Source: Thunnus maccoyii | Taxonomy: Eukaryota; Chordata; Actinopteri; Scombriformes; Scombridae | Reading direction: 5' to 3' | DNA length: 64,000 bases | Assembly: GCF_910596095.1 (NCBI RefSeq) | Contig: NC_056545.1 | Location: 1,472,001 to 1,536,000, forward strand | Position numbers and translations under genes: made by a program | The notes under the pieces: model-generated | Database searches by the model: none | Told to the model about the DNA's origin: nothing | The model's input: the letters and a program-made list of their open reading frames with translations, nothing else | Shown: positions 37,043 through 47,868 of the stretch, in pieces | How positions within the stretch are numbered: position 1 is the stretch's first letter | Layout of the letters: the number at the start of each line of letters is the position of its first letter

Positions 37043-39781
37043 ATAAGATGATTAGTGTTTACAGGTGAACTCTGCAGGGAATCAATCTTCAATTGTTTGG
37101 AAAAAGGGAATCAACCCTCTGATCAATTATTTAATCACCTACATCCAGTGGTGGAAAGTTACTACGTACATTTACTCAAGTACTGTACTGAAGTCCGATC
37201 TTGAGTTATTTCTGCGACCATAATAAGAGAAAAATAGACTCTTTTTCTAATTATGTTAATATTGATACTTCAGTTGTGATACGACGCACAAAAGCAGCGA
37301 AGACCCCGTCATGTCTGGGTGTGTGAGATGTCATAATAACGACGCTGTTTTGCACTGTGCTTCAATTGCAAACAATCCTCTCGCTTGTCAGTTAAATACC
37401 AGCGAGATGCTGATTGATTTGATATTTTCTTCAGTGTTTCAGGCAGACATTAAGGTTTCTGTAGACAACCTTTCTGGCCGCCATGATTCATATTGTACAT
37501 GATGATGATGATGATCAACCCTTTTATGGTCGTCTCAAGATCCGTTTTCTGGAGTCTTTAAACAGCTTTCATCAAACAAACCAAATCTCTAAGGGAGAGT
37601 CGCCTTGGACCTCGATGTGAAACCGGCCTAAAGTTATAGATCCAAAAGAAGACAGACAGACAGTCAGATGTTCCTCCTGACCTTGACTTTTAGGGTGCTG
37701 ACGGGGAGTTTGTCCAGAGACACCGTGAGAGGGAAGATCACTTCATCCGTCAACACCACCGGCTCGTCCAGAGGAGACTGACATGGAGAAAGACAGCAGA
37801 TATGGAGAAATTTAACCATTAAAAATATAAACAACTATCTTTTTTATTCAAAAACGCTGCTGTACCTGAACAGGTGCCCTGCGGAACTCCCTTGCCGCCG
37901 TCCCAGATGAGTTGTGTATGAGCAGCGGCTTGCAGTCCCTGAAGCTCCGACACCGGGAGTCCACTCTGCTGCCGAGTGCCGCGATGGCCGCCTCCGCTGC
38001 CGCGATGTAGTCCTCCTCGCCTTCCTCGTTGGCTTCGTCCCCGCTGCTCTGGTAGTCATGGTGATGCTGGTTGCCTCGGTGACGGCTGCTCTCGCCTGGA
38101 CTCACGCTGGCCACGGCGCACAGAGAGCCGGCCAACTCCCTCCACGCCCGGCTACTGGCCGACTCCGTCCCAAAGCCTGCTGCGATGCCGTCACTGCCCC
38201 CTGCTGGAAGGGACGTGATGATAAACGTGTTCCAAAATCCTAAAGCTTGAATTATTTCTCTGGTGTTTTAATCCTGGTTTGGTTTAATAGTCCCTGGAGT
38301 TTTGGCTCTGTTTTGGTCTAATAGTGCCAGGTGTTTTAGACCCTCCAGTTTTCCCTGGTGTTTTAGCTCTGGTTTGGTCTAATAGTACCTGGTGTTTTTT
38401 GACCTGGTTTGGTCCAGTATTATCTGGTGTTTTAGACCCAGTTTGGTTCAGTTTTTCCTGGTGTATTAACCCTGGTTTGGTCCAGTATTCTCTGGTGTAT
38501 TAACCCTGGTTTGGTCCAGTATTCTCTGGTGTATTAACCCTGGTTTGGTCCAGTATTCTCTGGTGTTTTAGCCCTGGTTTGGTCCAGTATTCTCTGGTGT
38601 TTTAGACCCAGTTTGGTTCAGTTTTTCCTGGTGTTTTAACCCTGTTTTGGTCCAGTATTCTCTGATGTATTAACCCTGGTTTGGTCCAGTATTCTCTGGT
38701 GTATTAACCCTGGTTTGGTCCAGTATTCTCTGGTGTTTTAGCCCTGGTTTGGTCCAGTATTCTCTGGTGTTTTAGCCCTGGTTTGGTCCAGTATTCTCTG
38801 GTGTTTTAGCCCTGGTTTGGTCCAGTATTCTCTGGTGTATTAACCCTGGTTTGGTCCAGTATTCTCTGGTGTTTTAGCCCTGGTTTGGTCCAGTATTCTC
38901 TCCAGTTTGAATGTTGATTTTCGAGTCACTGACACCTCAGTAAATAAATTCTCTAAAACACTGTTAATACTTGTTTCCAGGTCTCACACTGAAATGAAAC
39001 ATCTGTTCCGTCTCTTGCTTCCTCAACCTGAATCCTTCTGCACAAATACATCAAACTGCAAGAAAATATAACTTACTGCTGCAGGAGTCAGTCTTATCTG
39101 GTAACACCTGCATTTTTTTATTATTATAATAAATGTATTATTTAAGGATTTCAGCCTGCTGCTCAGGATGTGATTATTTGTCTGATTGTATAATAATAAT
39201 TTGAAGTATATTCCTGATCTTGTATTTTGTGTTGTATTATCTTTGTTTTTAAGATAAATATAAATTAGTGTGGAACTTCATAAATCATCTGGTGTATTAG
39301 AGGTTTATTCATAGTGTCAAGGTAAATATTGGGTTTTTTGTTTCTGCCCTCTGGTGCTACAGTTGTACATGAATTCTGTCTCCAGTCTGGCAGCCTGAAC
39401 ACAAACATGCAGTATAAGGAAGGAGCTGTACATGACCCACCCTCCACTGATTATGATGCCCCTCCATGTTAAAAATGTCCGCGTGTATAAAAAATAATAC
39501 AATAATCACAATCTATATGAATAATGGATGTTTCTGCCCTCCTCCCTTCCATCCGTCGCCGGTCGGATGGGGGGCATCCTCCCGGCTCCCCCTCGCTTAC
39601 CGGGGCCGTGCTCGGTCGGCGTCGCCCCCGCGTCCTTGCAGCGCAGCACCAGGAGGAAGCGGACGGTCTCCCCCAGGTAGAGGTGGCTCCGGCGGGGCAG
39701 AGTGCGGTAGCGGGCCGGGTCCGACAGATCCGTGATGGGCACCGCCGGGAAATACATGAAATACTCGCACTGCGACTCCAT
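28542..39781 (-). CDS. trappc14: Trafficking protein particle complex subunit 14 (MAP11/C7orf43), 13 exons, 607 aa
   Basis: Exons in gene order: 39601-39781, 37866-38203, 37682-37777, 36858-36987, 33883-33969, 33080-33200, 31825-31972, 31584-31666, 31245-31396, 30086-30222, 29869-29947, 28783-28897, 28542-28698. All introns are GT-AG with consistent phases; the total is 1,824 nt. The product begins MESQCEYFMYFPAVP and keeps LPRRSHLYLGETVRFLLVLR (exon 1), VMVTVWKRE (exon 4), CHQSGEVGMASFCR (exons 6-7), NNLQDFLAVRLVWTPEG (exon 9), SPAVRDLLDRHQASLGRSQS (exon 12) and LDKIAKRECKVLVV near the C-terminus. These are hallmarks of TRAPPC14, recognised from the human protein. In known family members it is a TRAPPII-specific subunit that links to RABIN8 in preciliary vesicle traffic and associates with microtubules. 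It has no catalytic motif and no signal peptide. Human is about 580 aa; the extra length is mainly an acidic and His-containing stretch in exon 2. In-frame ATGs also occur at 39,784 and 39,793; MESQ is chosen by homology. Confidence 0.97.
30380..30963. mobile_element. Palindromic MITE in trappc14 intron 9
   Basis: The two arms (about 30,380-30,605 and 30,610-30,963) are imperfect inverted copies. CAGTCAGG, AATCATTCCTCCTGTTCAT and the TCCATCACTTCCATTG block occur in both orientations. The right end is CTGTGAACTCGTCCTTTAA. Further copies or fragments lie at 22,497-22,590, 33,671-33,766, 42,600-43,330, 52,415-52,505 and 60,755-60,845. No ORF is present. Confidence 0.8.
31010..31205 (+). mobile_element. 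3' fragment of a fish non-LTR element in trappc14 intron 9
   Basis: It contains the conserved run GAGTCCGGTTCTGCTTGAGG followed by TTTCTTCCTGGGGGAGTTTTTCC-like sequence, seen at the 3' end of many fish retroelements. It lies antisense to trappc14 and ends about 40 bp from exon 9. Confidence 0.6.
32140..32720. repeat. Degenerate pentanucleotide array (GTTRY)n in trappc14 intron 6
   Basis: For about 580 bp on the plus strand the triplet AAC recurs nearly every 5 bp, separated by two variable bases (CG, AC, GC, AT, AT/GT). On the minus strand, the gene sense, this is (GTTRY)n. It keeps several minus-strand frames open (138-211 codons), which are not genes. Confidence 0.9.
33671..33766. mobile_element. 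Fragment of the 30,380 MITE family
   Basis: It starts TTAAAGGACGAGTTCACA, the inverse of the right end of the 30,380 element, and continues with CTTAAACCAACAGTCAGGAG. It lies in trappc14 intron 5 and is truncated. Confidence 0.75.
34380..35060. repeat. Two adjacent interspersed repeats in trappc14 intron 4
   Basis: 34,380-34,700 contains inverted GCTAAGCTAAG / CTAGCTTAGCATAG blocks, like a MITE; a related piece lies at about 745-800. 34,800-35,060 matches 8,000-8,185 in inverted orientation, including GCTGGATACCGGACCAAAAA-type sequence, and has an internal palindrome near 35,005-35,045 (CAATCACTGATTGTG and its inverse). Confidence 0.6.
36806..36838. repeat. (TG)n tract just downstream of trappc14 exon 4
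   Basis: On the plus strand a TG run, extended by interrupted TTTGTG to about 36,852. On the gene strand it reads (CA)n and begins within 6 bp after the exon 4 donor region. Confidence 0.95.
36992..37039. repeat. (CA)24 tract at the acceptor of trappc14 exon 4
   Basis: On the gene strand it reads (GT)24 and ends 4 bp before the acceptor AG of exon 4 (36,858-36,987). Confidence 0.95.
38250..38910. repeat. 34-bp minisatellite in trappc14 intron 1
   Basis: About 19 copies of a 34-bp unit, consensus TCTCTGGTGTTTTAGCCCTG followed by GTTTGGTCCAGTAT. Copies near 38,450-38,905 are nearly identical; those at the left edge are more diverged. Some copies carry GTATTAACCC in place of GTTTTAGCCC. Confidence 0.92.
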
Positions 39782-40891
39782 CATCTGCACCATGACGACG
39801 ACCGGAGGAGGCTGCGCGAGCAGGAGCAGGAGCAGCGTCCACACACACACAGGCACCAACCATCAACACACACTTCCTGTTCTCACTGTCGAAGTAAAAG
39901 CAAGGGGCATTGTCTGAGTTACACAGACGTGGAGAAATAACACCAGTGCGCCTCTCAGTGGCCATGCGACGGTAGTACACACAGGTAGACCTACATCAGC
40001 TGCTTCTATCTGTGTTTTAACAATCAGCATCACACCTCCAACAACAGGAACATCACTGAGTTACACTGGGACCCAGTTTGGGTCCATATATCACCAGTAA
40101 GACTGGCTTCATGTTGTTTTGACCCAGTTTTAGTGTTATTTGTTATCTTACTGTTGTGTTATTCTCTTCACTGGTGTCATTATTTGGTCTAATATGGTTA
40201 CAAACTCCTGTAACATAAATAAAATAAAGCCTTAAAGAACATTTACAACACTAAAACCTGCCTGAATGACACAAATCTATAACTTGATAACACATAGATG
40301 AAGCCGGCAACGTTACAGTTTTCTGAATATGTATCCTCATTTAAGTGATCAGTTAACATTATATGGGTCAGATGAACAGTTAATTGTGCGACATTACCCA
40401 CAGGAACGTGTATCTGATTTGTTTGAGAATCATCTTATCAGGGACATCGTGGCACCAGCAGCTGTAGCAGTGACAGGTGGCCAGAGGCAGGTGGCGCTAC
40501 AGACAGGCTCTCAGGTCAGCTCCCACTGGTTTATGAGCTGGTTCAAATATAAACCATACAGGATGTTTTTATGATACCGTCTGTTACACAGCTGAGTGTG
40601 TTTCATCTGTTGGTTTAAACACACACTGCCTGTTTCCCTGTTAGGTATTTAGATTTACTGTTTTATGTATAATTTTAACATTAAGTTTATTCTCATATTA
40701 CACTACTAATATAAAATGTAAGCTTTTAAAATAAAAGATAATCCCGTTAAAGTTCTGTTTCAAAGTATACAAACTAATTAAAAAGGCAATTTCATGTACT
40801 GTACACAGCATTTTACAGGTAACATAAATGTGCTTTAACTTAAAAAACCACCAACCCTCCAAAATATTTATTATTGCTAAAACCACAAACA
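39782..40891. other. 5' flank of trappc14
   Basis: Exon 1 of trappc14 and the adjoining DNA (about 39,540-39,850) are GC-rich, as expected of a CpG-type vertebrate promoter, although no TATA box or defined start site can be placed. Beyond about 39,990 the sequence is AT-rich and no gene was seen up to 40,891. Confidence 0.45.
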
Positions 40892-41162
40892 TACAGACAG
40901 GTGACAAGTTAAAGGAAAAAAACCAACATTAAGTGTGTTAGTGTGGTGTTGGACCTCCACGTACTGCCAGAACAGCTTCAGAGCTCTTTGTTATTGATCT
41001 TCTGGAGGGATGAACATCATTGTTCATAAAGATCTTCCCTCATGTGGTGTTGTGATGATGATGATGATGATGATGAAGAGCGCTGTCTAACACGTCAGCT
41101 GAAGGTCATCACATATGATTCACATCATTTAATACTCATCAAACTCATTCATTGTCATCCTG

Positions 41163-41682
41163 GAAGAGTCTGTGCGATATGACGATATGTATCGTTTGAC
41201 GATAGAAAAACGTTTATCGGTTCATTTTATGTTATATCGTTTATATCGTGGTGTCGCAAATCACAAACTTCACGGCAAAATCTTTCGTCATTTGACGACG
41301 CTTTGCGGCAAAGGACGAAGGCAGGACGACCTAAACAAACATGGAGGAGTCCAACGAGGAGCTCGTACCTAAGACTTCTGTCGTATGGACGTGGTTCGGG
41401 TATGAAAAGTCTGACACAGACCAGAAAACTACCGGTCCCCTCGTCAAACTCAAACACCACCAACCTCTTTTACCAAGTGAAAAGTGTGAGTTGAAAATTT
41501 GCACAAAGCTTCTAAATAAAAGGAGAAAATAATCAAATATGAGTAAATAGCTTTTATTTGTCGAGTATATAATTCAAAATGTAATAAGAAATAGGCCTTT
41601 CCATGTGGTCATTTTATATAAAATATTTATTCATTGAATTTACAGAAAATGTGTTATATCGTGGTCATATCGCCCAGCCCTC
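41163..41682 (+). mobile_element. hAT remnant with BED zinc-finger start (ZBED-like)
   Basis: From an ATG at 41,341 the translation reads MEESNEELVPKTSVVWTWFG and continues YEKSDTDQKTTGP. This is the start of a BED finger, whose aromatic W..F signature is present. The frame then slips: the neighbouring frame carries SNTTNLF, the end of the same finger. The metal-binding Cys pair cannot be recovered in one frame and no catalytic domain follows. The ends GTGCGATATGACGATATG and (inverted) GGGCTGGGCGATATGACC resemble hAT termini. It is dead. Confidence 0.75.
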
Positions 41683-41780
41683 AAGCTGATCACTCACAAC
41701 TACTTTGTATTGATTAGCAGTGATCCTTCCCTCTAAGGGGACAAGTGGACCCAAACCATGCCAGCATAACAGAGCCCCCC

Positions 41781-41904
41781 AGACCCCCTCACTGTAGGGG
41801 TCCAGCATTCAGACCTGGACCAGACCCCCTCACTGTAGGGGTCCAGCATTCAGACCTGGACCAGACCCCCCTCACTGTAGGGGTCCAGCATTCAGACCTG
41901 GACC
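41781..41904. repeat. 41-42-bp tandem repeat, three copies
   Basis: Units start at 41,781, 41,822 and 41,863; the third is one base longer. The core is CTCACTGTAGGGGTCCAGC. Confidence 0.93.
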
Positions 41905-42040
41905 AGGTTTTCCTTTAATTTGTCACCCGTCTGTAGTTTTAAACAAACAAACACAACAACTAATAACGAGTTTCTGTGTATTAGAGAGAAAGCAGAGTAT
42001 CAACAATTACTCATGACTGCAGTTTAATTTTATGACTGTT

Positions 42041-42044
<4 letters not shown>

Positions 42045-42114
<70 letters not shown>
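42045..42114. repeat. (CA)n microsatellite
   Basis: About 35 uninterrupted CA dinucleotides. Confidence 0.97.
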
Positions 42115-42116
<2 letters not shown>

Positions 42117-42154
42117 CAATAAATACCTGCAGGTATTAAAGTCCGTTCCTACCT

Positions 42155-42238
42155 TTAAACCGTCTTCTTCCTGGTGGCAAAGTCCTCGATCACAGCGGTA
42201 AAGTCCAGGACTCTGACAACATCACTTTCCAATGACAT
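42155..42238 (-). other. Short ORF before a strong splice donor; unrecognised
   Basis: On the minus strand an ATG at 42,238 opens a 27-codon frame, starting MSLESDVVRVLDFTAVIEDF, that ends in TAA. Eight bases further is a strong donor match, AAAG|GTAGGA. GC-rich, CpG-containing DNA lies upstream (about 42,300-42,560). This could be a 5' UTR exon with an upstream ORF, a damaged first exon, or chance. I do not recognise the peptide, and no following exon was found. Confidence 0.3.
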
Positions 42239-42599
42239 GTTATGTCAAACATGATTCCGTTTTAATTTAACTTGTTTTGGTCGTTAGCATGCTAACCTCA
42301 GCTAGCCTCTTTCAAACTTCCCGCTCCGGCGTCAAACGCCGACAAACCGCTGGGACGGTTAAAAGCTGTGAATAACAGTTAGTTAGTGCCGCGAACTGAA
42401 GCTCAGAGGGTTCAACGAGCTTCTTAGAAACAGAAAGAGATGACAAAAAAGATTAAAAAAGTGTGAAACTAAACATGTAAAAGCGACAAATGGAAGCGCA
42501 TCAAGCAACAACAACAAACACCGCACTTCCGGTTTCCGTTTCAGAGCACAGATACTAAACACAGGGACAGATGTCTCACTCTGCTCCGAATCCAGACAC

Positions 42600-43330
42600 C
42601 ACAAACAAGGCAGGTAGATGATATCCTTAAACGTTACAGTCTCTCTTTTTGTTACTATACTTCCACCGCAGCTCAGTAATAATAATAATAATGACAAAAT
42701 TAACTTTATTTGTATGGCATCTTTCATACAAAAAAATGCAGCTCAAAGTGCTTCACAACAAAAGAAGTTCGATGCACCGAGTGCTTCACATTGAGAAAGA
42801 CATAAAAGGCATAAAATGAACATAAAAACATGTAAATGTACATAAGAGGGGAAATAAAACATTTTGATAAAATTGAGATAAAATCAAGTGAAAATAGAAT
42901 ATATAATAAAATATAATAAAATAAAAACAAAGTTAAGACATAGAATACATAGAATGTATAAAATACATTCTACAAAATACAAGTAAAATTTTAAAAGTGC
43001 AGTAGTGCATAGGTGCATAGCGGACCGAGACAGAAGCTAATTAAAGGCTAAGGTGAAGAAATAAGTTTTTAGCTTTCTTTTAAAAACAGGGAAACACTGT
43101 CTGAGGAAACACAAAGAGGTGATTTGATGCTAAAAAGACTGTAAATGTGTCAGATATCCACTTGATATGACTAACTCAGACTGCTGAAGCTGAATAGAAG
43201 CTTCACACAGACTTTTCAATGACTGTGTGGACACACTGTGGATTTTGGCCTCCATCACTTCCATTGAAAGCACATTTGAACGATCTTTTAATATCCAGTA
43301 TGAACAGGAGGAATGATTGGACAACACCAG
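42600..43330. mobile_element. Palindromic MITE split by a LINE-tail insertion
   Basis: 42,613-42,667 and 43,080-43,330 match different parts of the 30,380 MITE family. Between them (about 42,680-43,075) is a reversed LINE-type tail with TTTATTTGTATGGCATCTTT and CAAAGTGCTTCACA. The order fits a retroelement tail inserted into an older MITE. Confidence 0.7.
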
Positions 43331-44100
43331 CATCATCAAATTCAAAGATGACGCTACAGTCATTGGACTGATGACTGATGGGCTGGAGACGGCGAACAGA
43401 AGAGAGGTGGCAGACCCGATCTTGATCCAAGGAGGAAGAGGGAGCAGCATACACCACCATACATAGGTAGGACAGAGGTAGAGAGGGTGAAAACCTTTAA
43501 ATTCCTTGGCACCCACATCAGCAAGGATCTCACCTGGTCTCACAACACACAACGAATCCCAACAGTGACTGTGCTTTCTAAGAAGACTGAGGTCGAGAGT
43601 CTCCTTACCAGCTCCGTCACAGTCTGGTATGGAAACTGCACTGCCCAGGACAGGAAGGCTCTCCAGCGTGTGATCAAACAACTGCACAGTCCACCTCAGG
43701 AGCAGCTCCTCCCGTCACTTCAGGACATTTACAACACCAGGGTCATCAGGAGGGAAACATCATCATCAGGGACAGTTCACACCCTCAACACAGCCTCCTC
43801 ACACTCCCGCCATCAGCAGACAGACGCTGCAGGAGTGTGAAGTCCAGAACAACCAGACCGGCGAACAGCTTCTATCCATCAGGCCATCAGGTTTGTGAAT
43901 AACTTCCTCACACACTGCTGCCCTCCTCACTCTGACTGGTTGAACACTACAAACACTGATACATGCTGACTGCTGCTGTCACTTCACTGTCATCTAACCA
44001 TATTTACAATAGTGCATAGTGTATTTTTATGACCTGCTGTCACATCAGGATCGCTGCTTTTTTTGCACAATACTGTGCTGTGAATAGAACTTATTTACTT
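43331..44100 (+). mobile_element. L2-like non-LTR reverse transcriptase fragment
   Basis: From about 43,475 the translation reads ERVKTFKFLGTHISKDLTW and, after a frame change, SSVTVWYGNCTAQDRKALQR followed by LPSLQDIYNTR. These are the conserved C-terminal blocks of L2/Maui-type reverse transcriptases. The 5' end is missing and several frame breaks are present. Confidence 0.85.
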
Positions 44101-45063
44101 TGTGATTTTAATGTTAAAATTTTAATTTAATTGGTTGGTGCAGCTCTAATTGATTTTTCTTTATTGAGGATTCTGTAGTTGTGGTTCACAGAAGTTTTTA
44201 AATGTTCAAAACACATTTAGCACAGAATACAGAAAATAATTTAATGATGATACGAATATTTTTTGTTGTTTTTTTTTTGTTTTTTGTTTCTATTTATTGT
44301 TTATTTATATTTCTTTTCACTAGAGAATGACATGAATCCTCTAAAATGTAAAGAAAACCACACATAGAAAAAAATAACAGTATAAAAACATAATCAAAGT
44401 AAAATGAAAATACCGAAGCAAAGTCTATTTAACACTAATTAACAGAGTTTACACTCACATTTCTCAAGATATTAAATAGCAAATCCTGAAAACGACATCC
44501 CGTCACAGCAGGTGAGTCTAACTGTCAACAGGTGAACATAATTTTACTTTATATCAGTAAAGTTACAACAGATAATGTCACATTCACTCCTGCTGTGAAT
44601 TAAATCTTAATTATCTTCATAGAAATATAAGTACAGCTTTCTAACTGTGTGTCCAGATATTTTTATTTAATCATTTTATGTGTTGGAAATGTTGATTAAC
44701 TGTAAAATTAATTTATATTATATTGCTGTGATGTGAAAGTCGTTGATAGTCAGCGCATGCAGGCCTGACTGATTACTATACAGATGTTATCAGTATTATT
44801 TTCCCTGTGAGAGCTGCTGTTGCATCATAGAGAAACATCTCTTTGTATTTCCCTAATGTTTAATATATTAAATGGAGCATAAACAAAATATACCAGCCTG
44901 AATACAATATGTCCATTACTGCCTCAATTTAATTTAGCCTGGAGTAGCTTGTTTATTTTCTGCATAACAATCACAGAGTGAAACAGTCGTTTTCATCACA
45001 GGCCCATTATACCAAATAGAGAAAGGATGTGTGCGTGTGAATTACTGATGACATTCTAAGCTG

Positions 45064-45105
<42 letters not shown>

Positions 45106-45119
45106 AGAATTAATTTATA
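44101..45119. other. AT-rich gene-free stretch
   Basis: No gene or recognised element. A (TTA)n microsatellite lies at about 45,066-45,104, just before the first receptor-bearing duplication unit. Confidence 0.55.
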
Positions 45120-45540
45120 ATTGTTTCTTTTAAAAGGCCTTTGTGAGTTTGTTGGTACTGTTTGTGATATTGTATGAATGTAATTACCTCTATTATATTA
45201 TCTCAGGTTGAAGTCACAGATTAGGATAAAAGATTAGATTGAACATGAATCTTCAGCCATGTAAATATTTGCATCTGACACTGTAAATGAGGTTTTATAT
45301 TCAGTTTGCAAGGCCTCTGTTCTCTAGAGCCAAGGGCTTTTTGCATTGTAGGGATTTTGAATATTTGATGAGCGGTAGAGCAAATATGTTTTTTATGTTA
45401 AAAATATGTTTCTTTAAAAAATATTTTCCAGTTGTTAATAAAGGAAATTAGTATTGAAACTGATGAAAAATAACTAGTTCATCATCTTTGAGTTCTGCTG
45501 TGTACCAAGCATAAAAGATCTCCTCCAGATGTGTGTTAAT

Positions 45541-47868
45541 CAGTGGAGGCTGGTCCATAGAGGCAGAGGAGGTTGATCGTCCTCTATTTTTTGAGAGGCA
45601 AAAAGGAGATAAAAATATAAAAAAGAATATTTGGTTGAAATAAAACCATTACCAAATCTCAGTATTTATAAAGCATTTTTCTCTCTTCTTTGGAAAAAAT
45701 CCATTACTGAAATTCTGTTTAAAATGCTTCAACAACGACACCTGCAGGGCGGGAGGAGAAAGAGCAGTGTGTGAAGTGGTGGGGAGGGGGGGGTGCAATT
45801 GGTGGAGGTGGAGTGGGGGACAGAGGAGGACGGGTGCCTGCTGATCTCCGCAGGGCTGGATCTCTTACATTGGACTTAATGTATTTCATTTTTTTTTCAT
45901 GCTAATCTGTGATTGTCCATGACACATAAATGATGTTCCAAGGGAGGCTGTCCTCTCTAACCAATCAACAACCAGAATGCAATATTGACATCGAGTTGGT
46001 CCAATGATAGTTTCCAGAATTCAGCTTCCATTCTCTCCACTGTAAGGCAGAGTAGCAGCAGTAGATAGCTCCTTGCGTTAGCCAATGCAACAGCTGGCTT
46101 GTTGTAGCAGCCTGAAGGACTCTATACATCCATGGAAGAACTGTTGTTAAGCTAATGGGAGAAATGATCTGGACTGGGCAGCGCAGCAGCAGCAGGACAC
46201 CGCCAGGGAGCGGCTGGAGAGAGAAGCAACCGGAGAAACAACCAGGAGAGTTAGCTTGTTTGTCATTGTTGCTGATGATATCAGACTGGTAAAGCAGCAG
46301 CCACAAAGTTCTGTTAACTAACAAACAAGATGACCAACAGCCACAAATGGATGTTATGACATGAATACTTCATCTCCATGAAAGAAAGAAGAAGACATCA
46401 GATAACATGAGTCAGATACAGCTTCTCTCTCTCTGTCTCTTTGGTTGCTAATTTCATCTCTGATGGTTAAATATCTCTCTGTGTGGCTGTTGTGTGAATT
46501 TATTTCCTTAACCAGAATGCAGCAGATATATATATATAAGGTGTTGTGGGTAGTTTGCTTGTTGAAGTTACAGTGAGCTGTCTGAACTCACTCATTCATG
46601 TGGAATTGATCCCATTTTTAATTGAATGATTGTTCAGTCACCTGTTGATGTTATATGATTAGTGAATGAGTGTGCAGGAGGTCTGGCTGCTTGCTTCTGA
46701 CAGTTTCTTTAGTTTGTTTTTAAGCTGAGCTGTATATTGAGTAATACGCTTAAAGTAACTAGAATAACAAGTGTTAACTAGTGGTTTAACTGATTGTAGT
46801 TGATCCCTGATCCGTACGGATCACCCCCCACGGTTCGGCAGGCATATGAACTGGGGATTAATTGCAAAATTTAACATCTCATTTAATACAAAGTAAACAA
46901 ACTGCTGTAAGTACAAGTCATGGGCAGACAGTGTGTCACTAACAGGGATTTTGAAGGGTAACGATCAAACCAGCATCTAAGGGGTCCGAAGTGACATTTG
47001 AGTTGTTTACCTGCTGTTTAATGTGCTGCAGCTGAGCAGCTAATTAGCATCTAGCTGCTAACTGACATTAGCGGTGAACGTTTGTTATCATCAAGTTTTG
47101 ATGATGTGGACAGAGGCTGTTTCATTCACTGTTTAAAAGAATAAGGTTTCAGGCCTCATACTGCAATAACTGAGCATTCAATATTTTATATGTTTTATTT
47201 TATTTTATTTAAACATTGGACATCTTAAATGTTGTTTTCATTTAAGACCATGGGCAAAAGTTCATTGCTGTTTCTGGCTGTAAGTGTGTTATAGAATAAA
47301 TGGAAAACAAAGTTTTATTTGTCTCCAACTTTTTTTCACTGATCCTAATAATGATCTGATCCGTGACTCAAATCCGTGATACGATCTGAATCTTGAGTTT
47401 TGTGTTCATGTTAACATCCCTAGTGTTAATATGTCAGCTTTGTAGACTATATTTTGTATATCGTACATATAGATGAGAGTGTGTAAGTCATGTATTTAAT
47501 ACATGCATTAATACTTTCTGATGTGAACCTACACTTTTAGATCTGTGAATGTTTTTAGTGTTCAATCTTTCTAGTATTCAGCACTGATCAGAACCTGTAT
47601 CACATTATAAGCTTTGTGCTCCTTTATATATTTCTGTATACTAAGAAAATACATAGGAAACATGTGTAAATCATGTCATATGTTGTTTGTTTTTGATGAG
47701 AACATAAATTTGTTGTCACAATAGAACAGTACTATGAATTTGAATTTCACTTTGTTGGTAAAATGACACATTTGAACCAGTCCATGGCTAAAATGAGCTC
47801 TTCTGATATAGTTTGACACGGTTTGTTGTAAGATTCCATGTTGGTTTTCCTCCTGTCCTCTGCCACTG
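45541..47868. mobile_element. hAT-like non-autonomous element, 2,328 bp, with perfect 8-bp target duplication
   Basis: The left end is CAGTGGAGGCTGG and the right end, inverted, CAGTGGCAGAGGAC. Direct repeats GTGTTAAT flank it exactly (45,533-45,540 and 47,869-47,876). Units 2 and 3 carry a single GTGTTAAT at the equivalent point (about 56,826-56,833 and 61,400-61,407), i.e. empty sites. The longest internal frame (119 codons, minus strand) is not a transposase. A second copy lies at 53,333-55,438. Confidence 0.93.

Larger units (their letters stand above)
40892..41935. mobile_element. Tc1/mariner-like non-autonomous element carrying later insertions
   Basis: 28-bp terminal inverted repeats with two mismatches lie at 40,892-40,919 and 41,908-41,935. 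They start TACAGACAGGTGACAAG, with TA at the outer edge as expected for TA-targeted elements. The body contains GTTGGACCTCCACGTACTGC, a (GAT)n run, a nested hAT remnant (41,163-41,682) and a 41-bp tandem repeat. No DDE transposase was seen. Confidence 0.7.

Noticed and set aside
37844-38243. Alternative plus- and minus-strand frames over trappc14 exon 2
   Set aside because: They are GC-rich shadow frames of the real exon. Only the frame continuing MAGSLCAVASVSPGE joins in phase with exons 1 and 3.
39506-39859. Longer trappc14 start with a hydrophobic, signal-peptide-like leader
   Set aside because: The upstream codon at 39,859 is TTG, not ATG. The first true in-frame ATG upstream adds only four residues, and the family is cytosolic and starts at MESQ.
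42383-42727. 114-codon minus-strand frame starting with a hydrophobic stretch
   Set aside because: It overlaps MITE sequence at one end and shows no domain. The composition fits chance in a Ser/Leu-rich non-coding frame.
45965-46324. 119-codon minus-strand frame in the hAT-like element
   Set aside because: A related but shorter, broken frame occurs in the second copy. There is no transposase motif or domain, and it is best seen as chance within a non-autonomous element.
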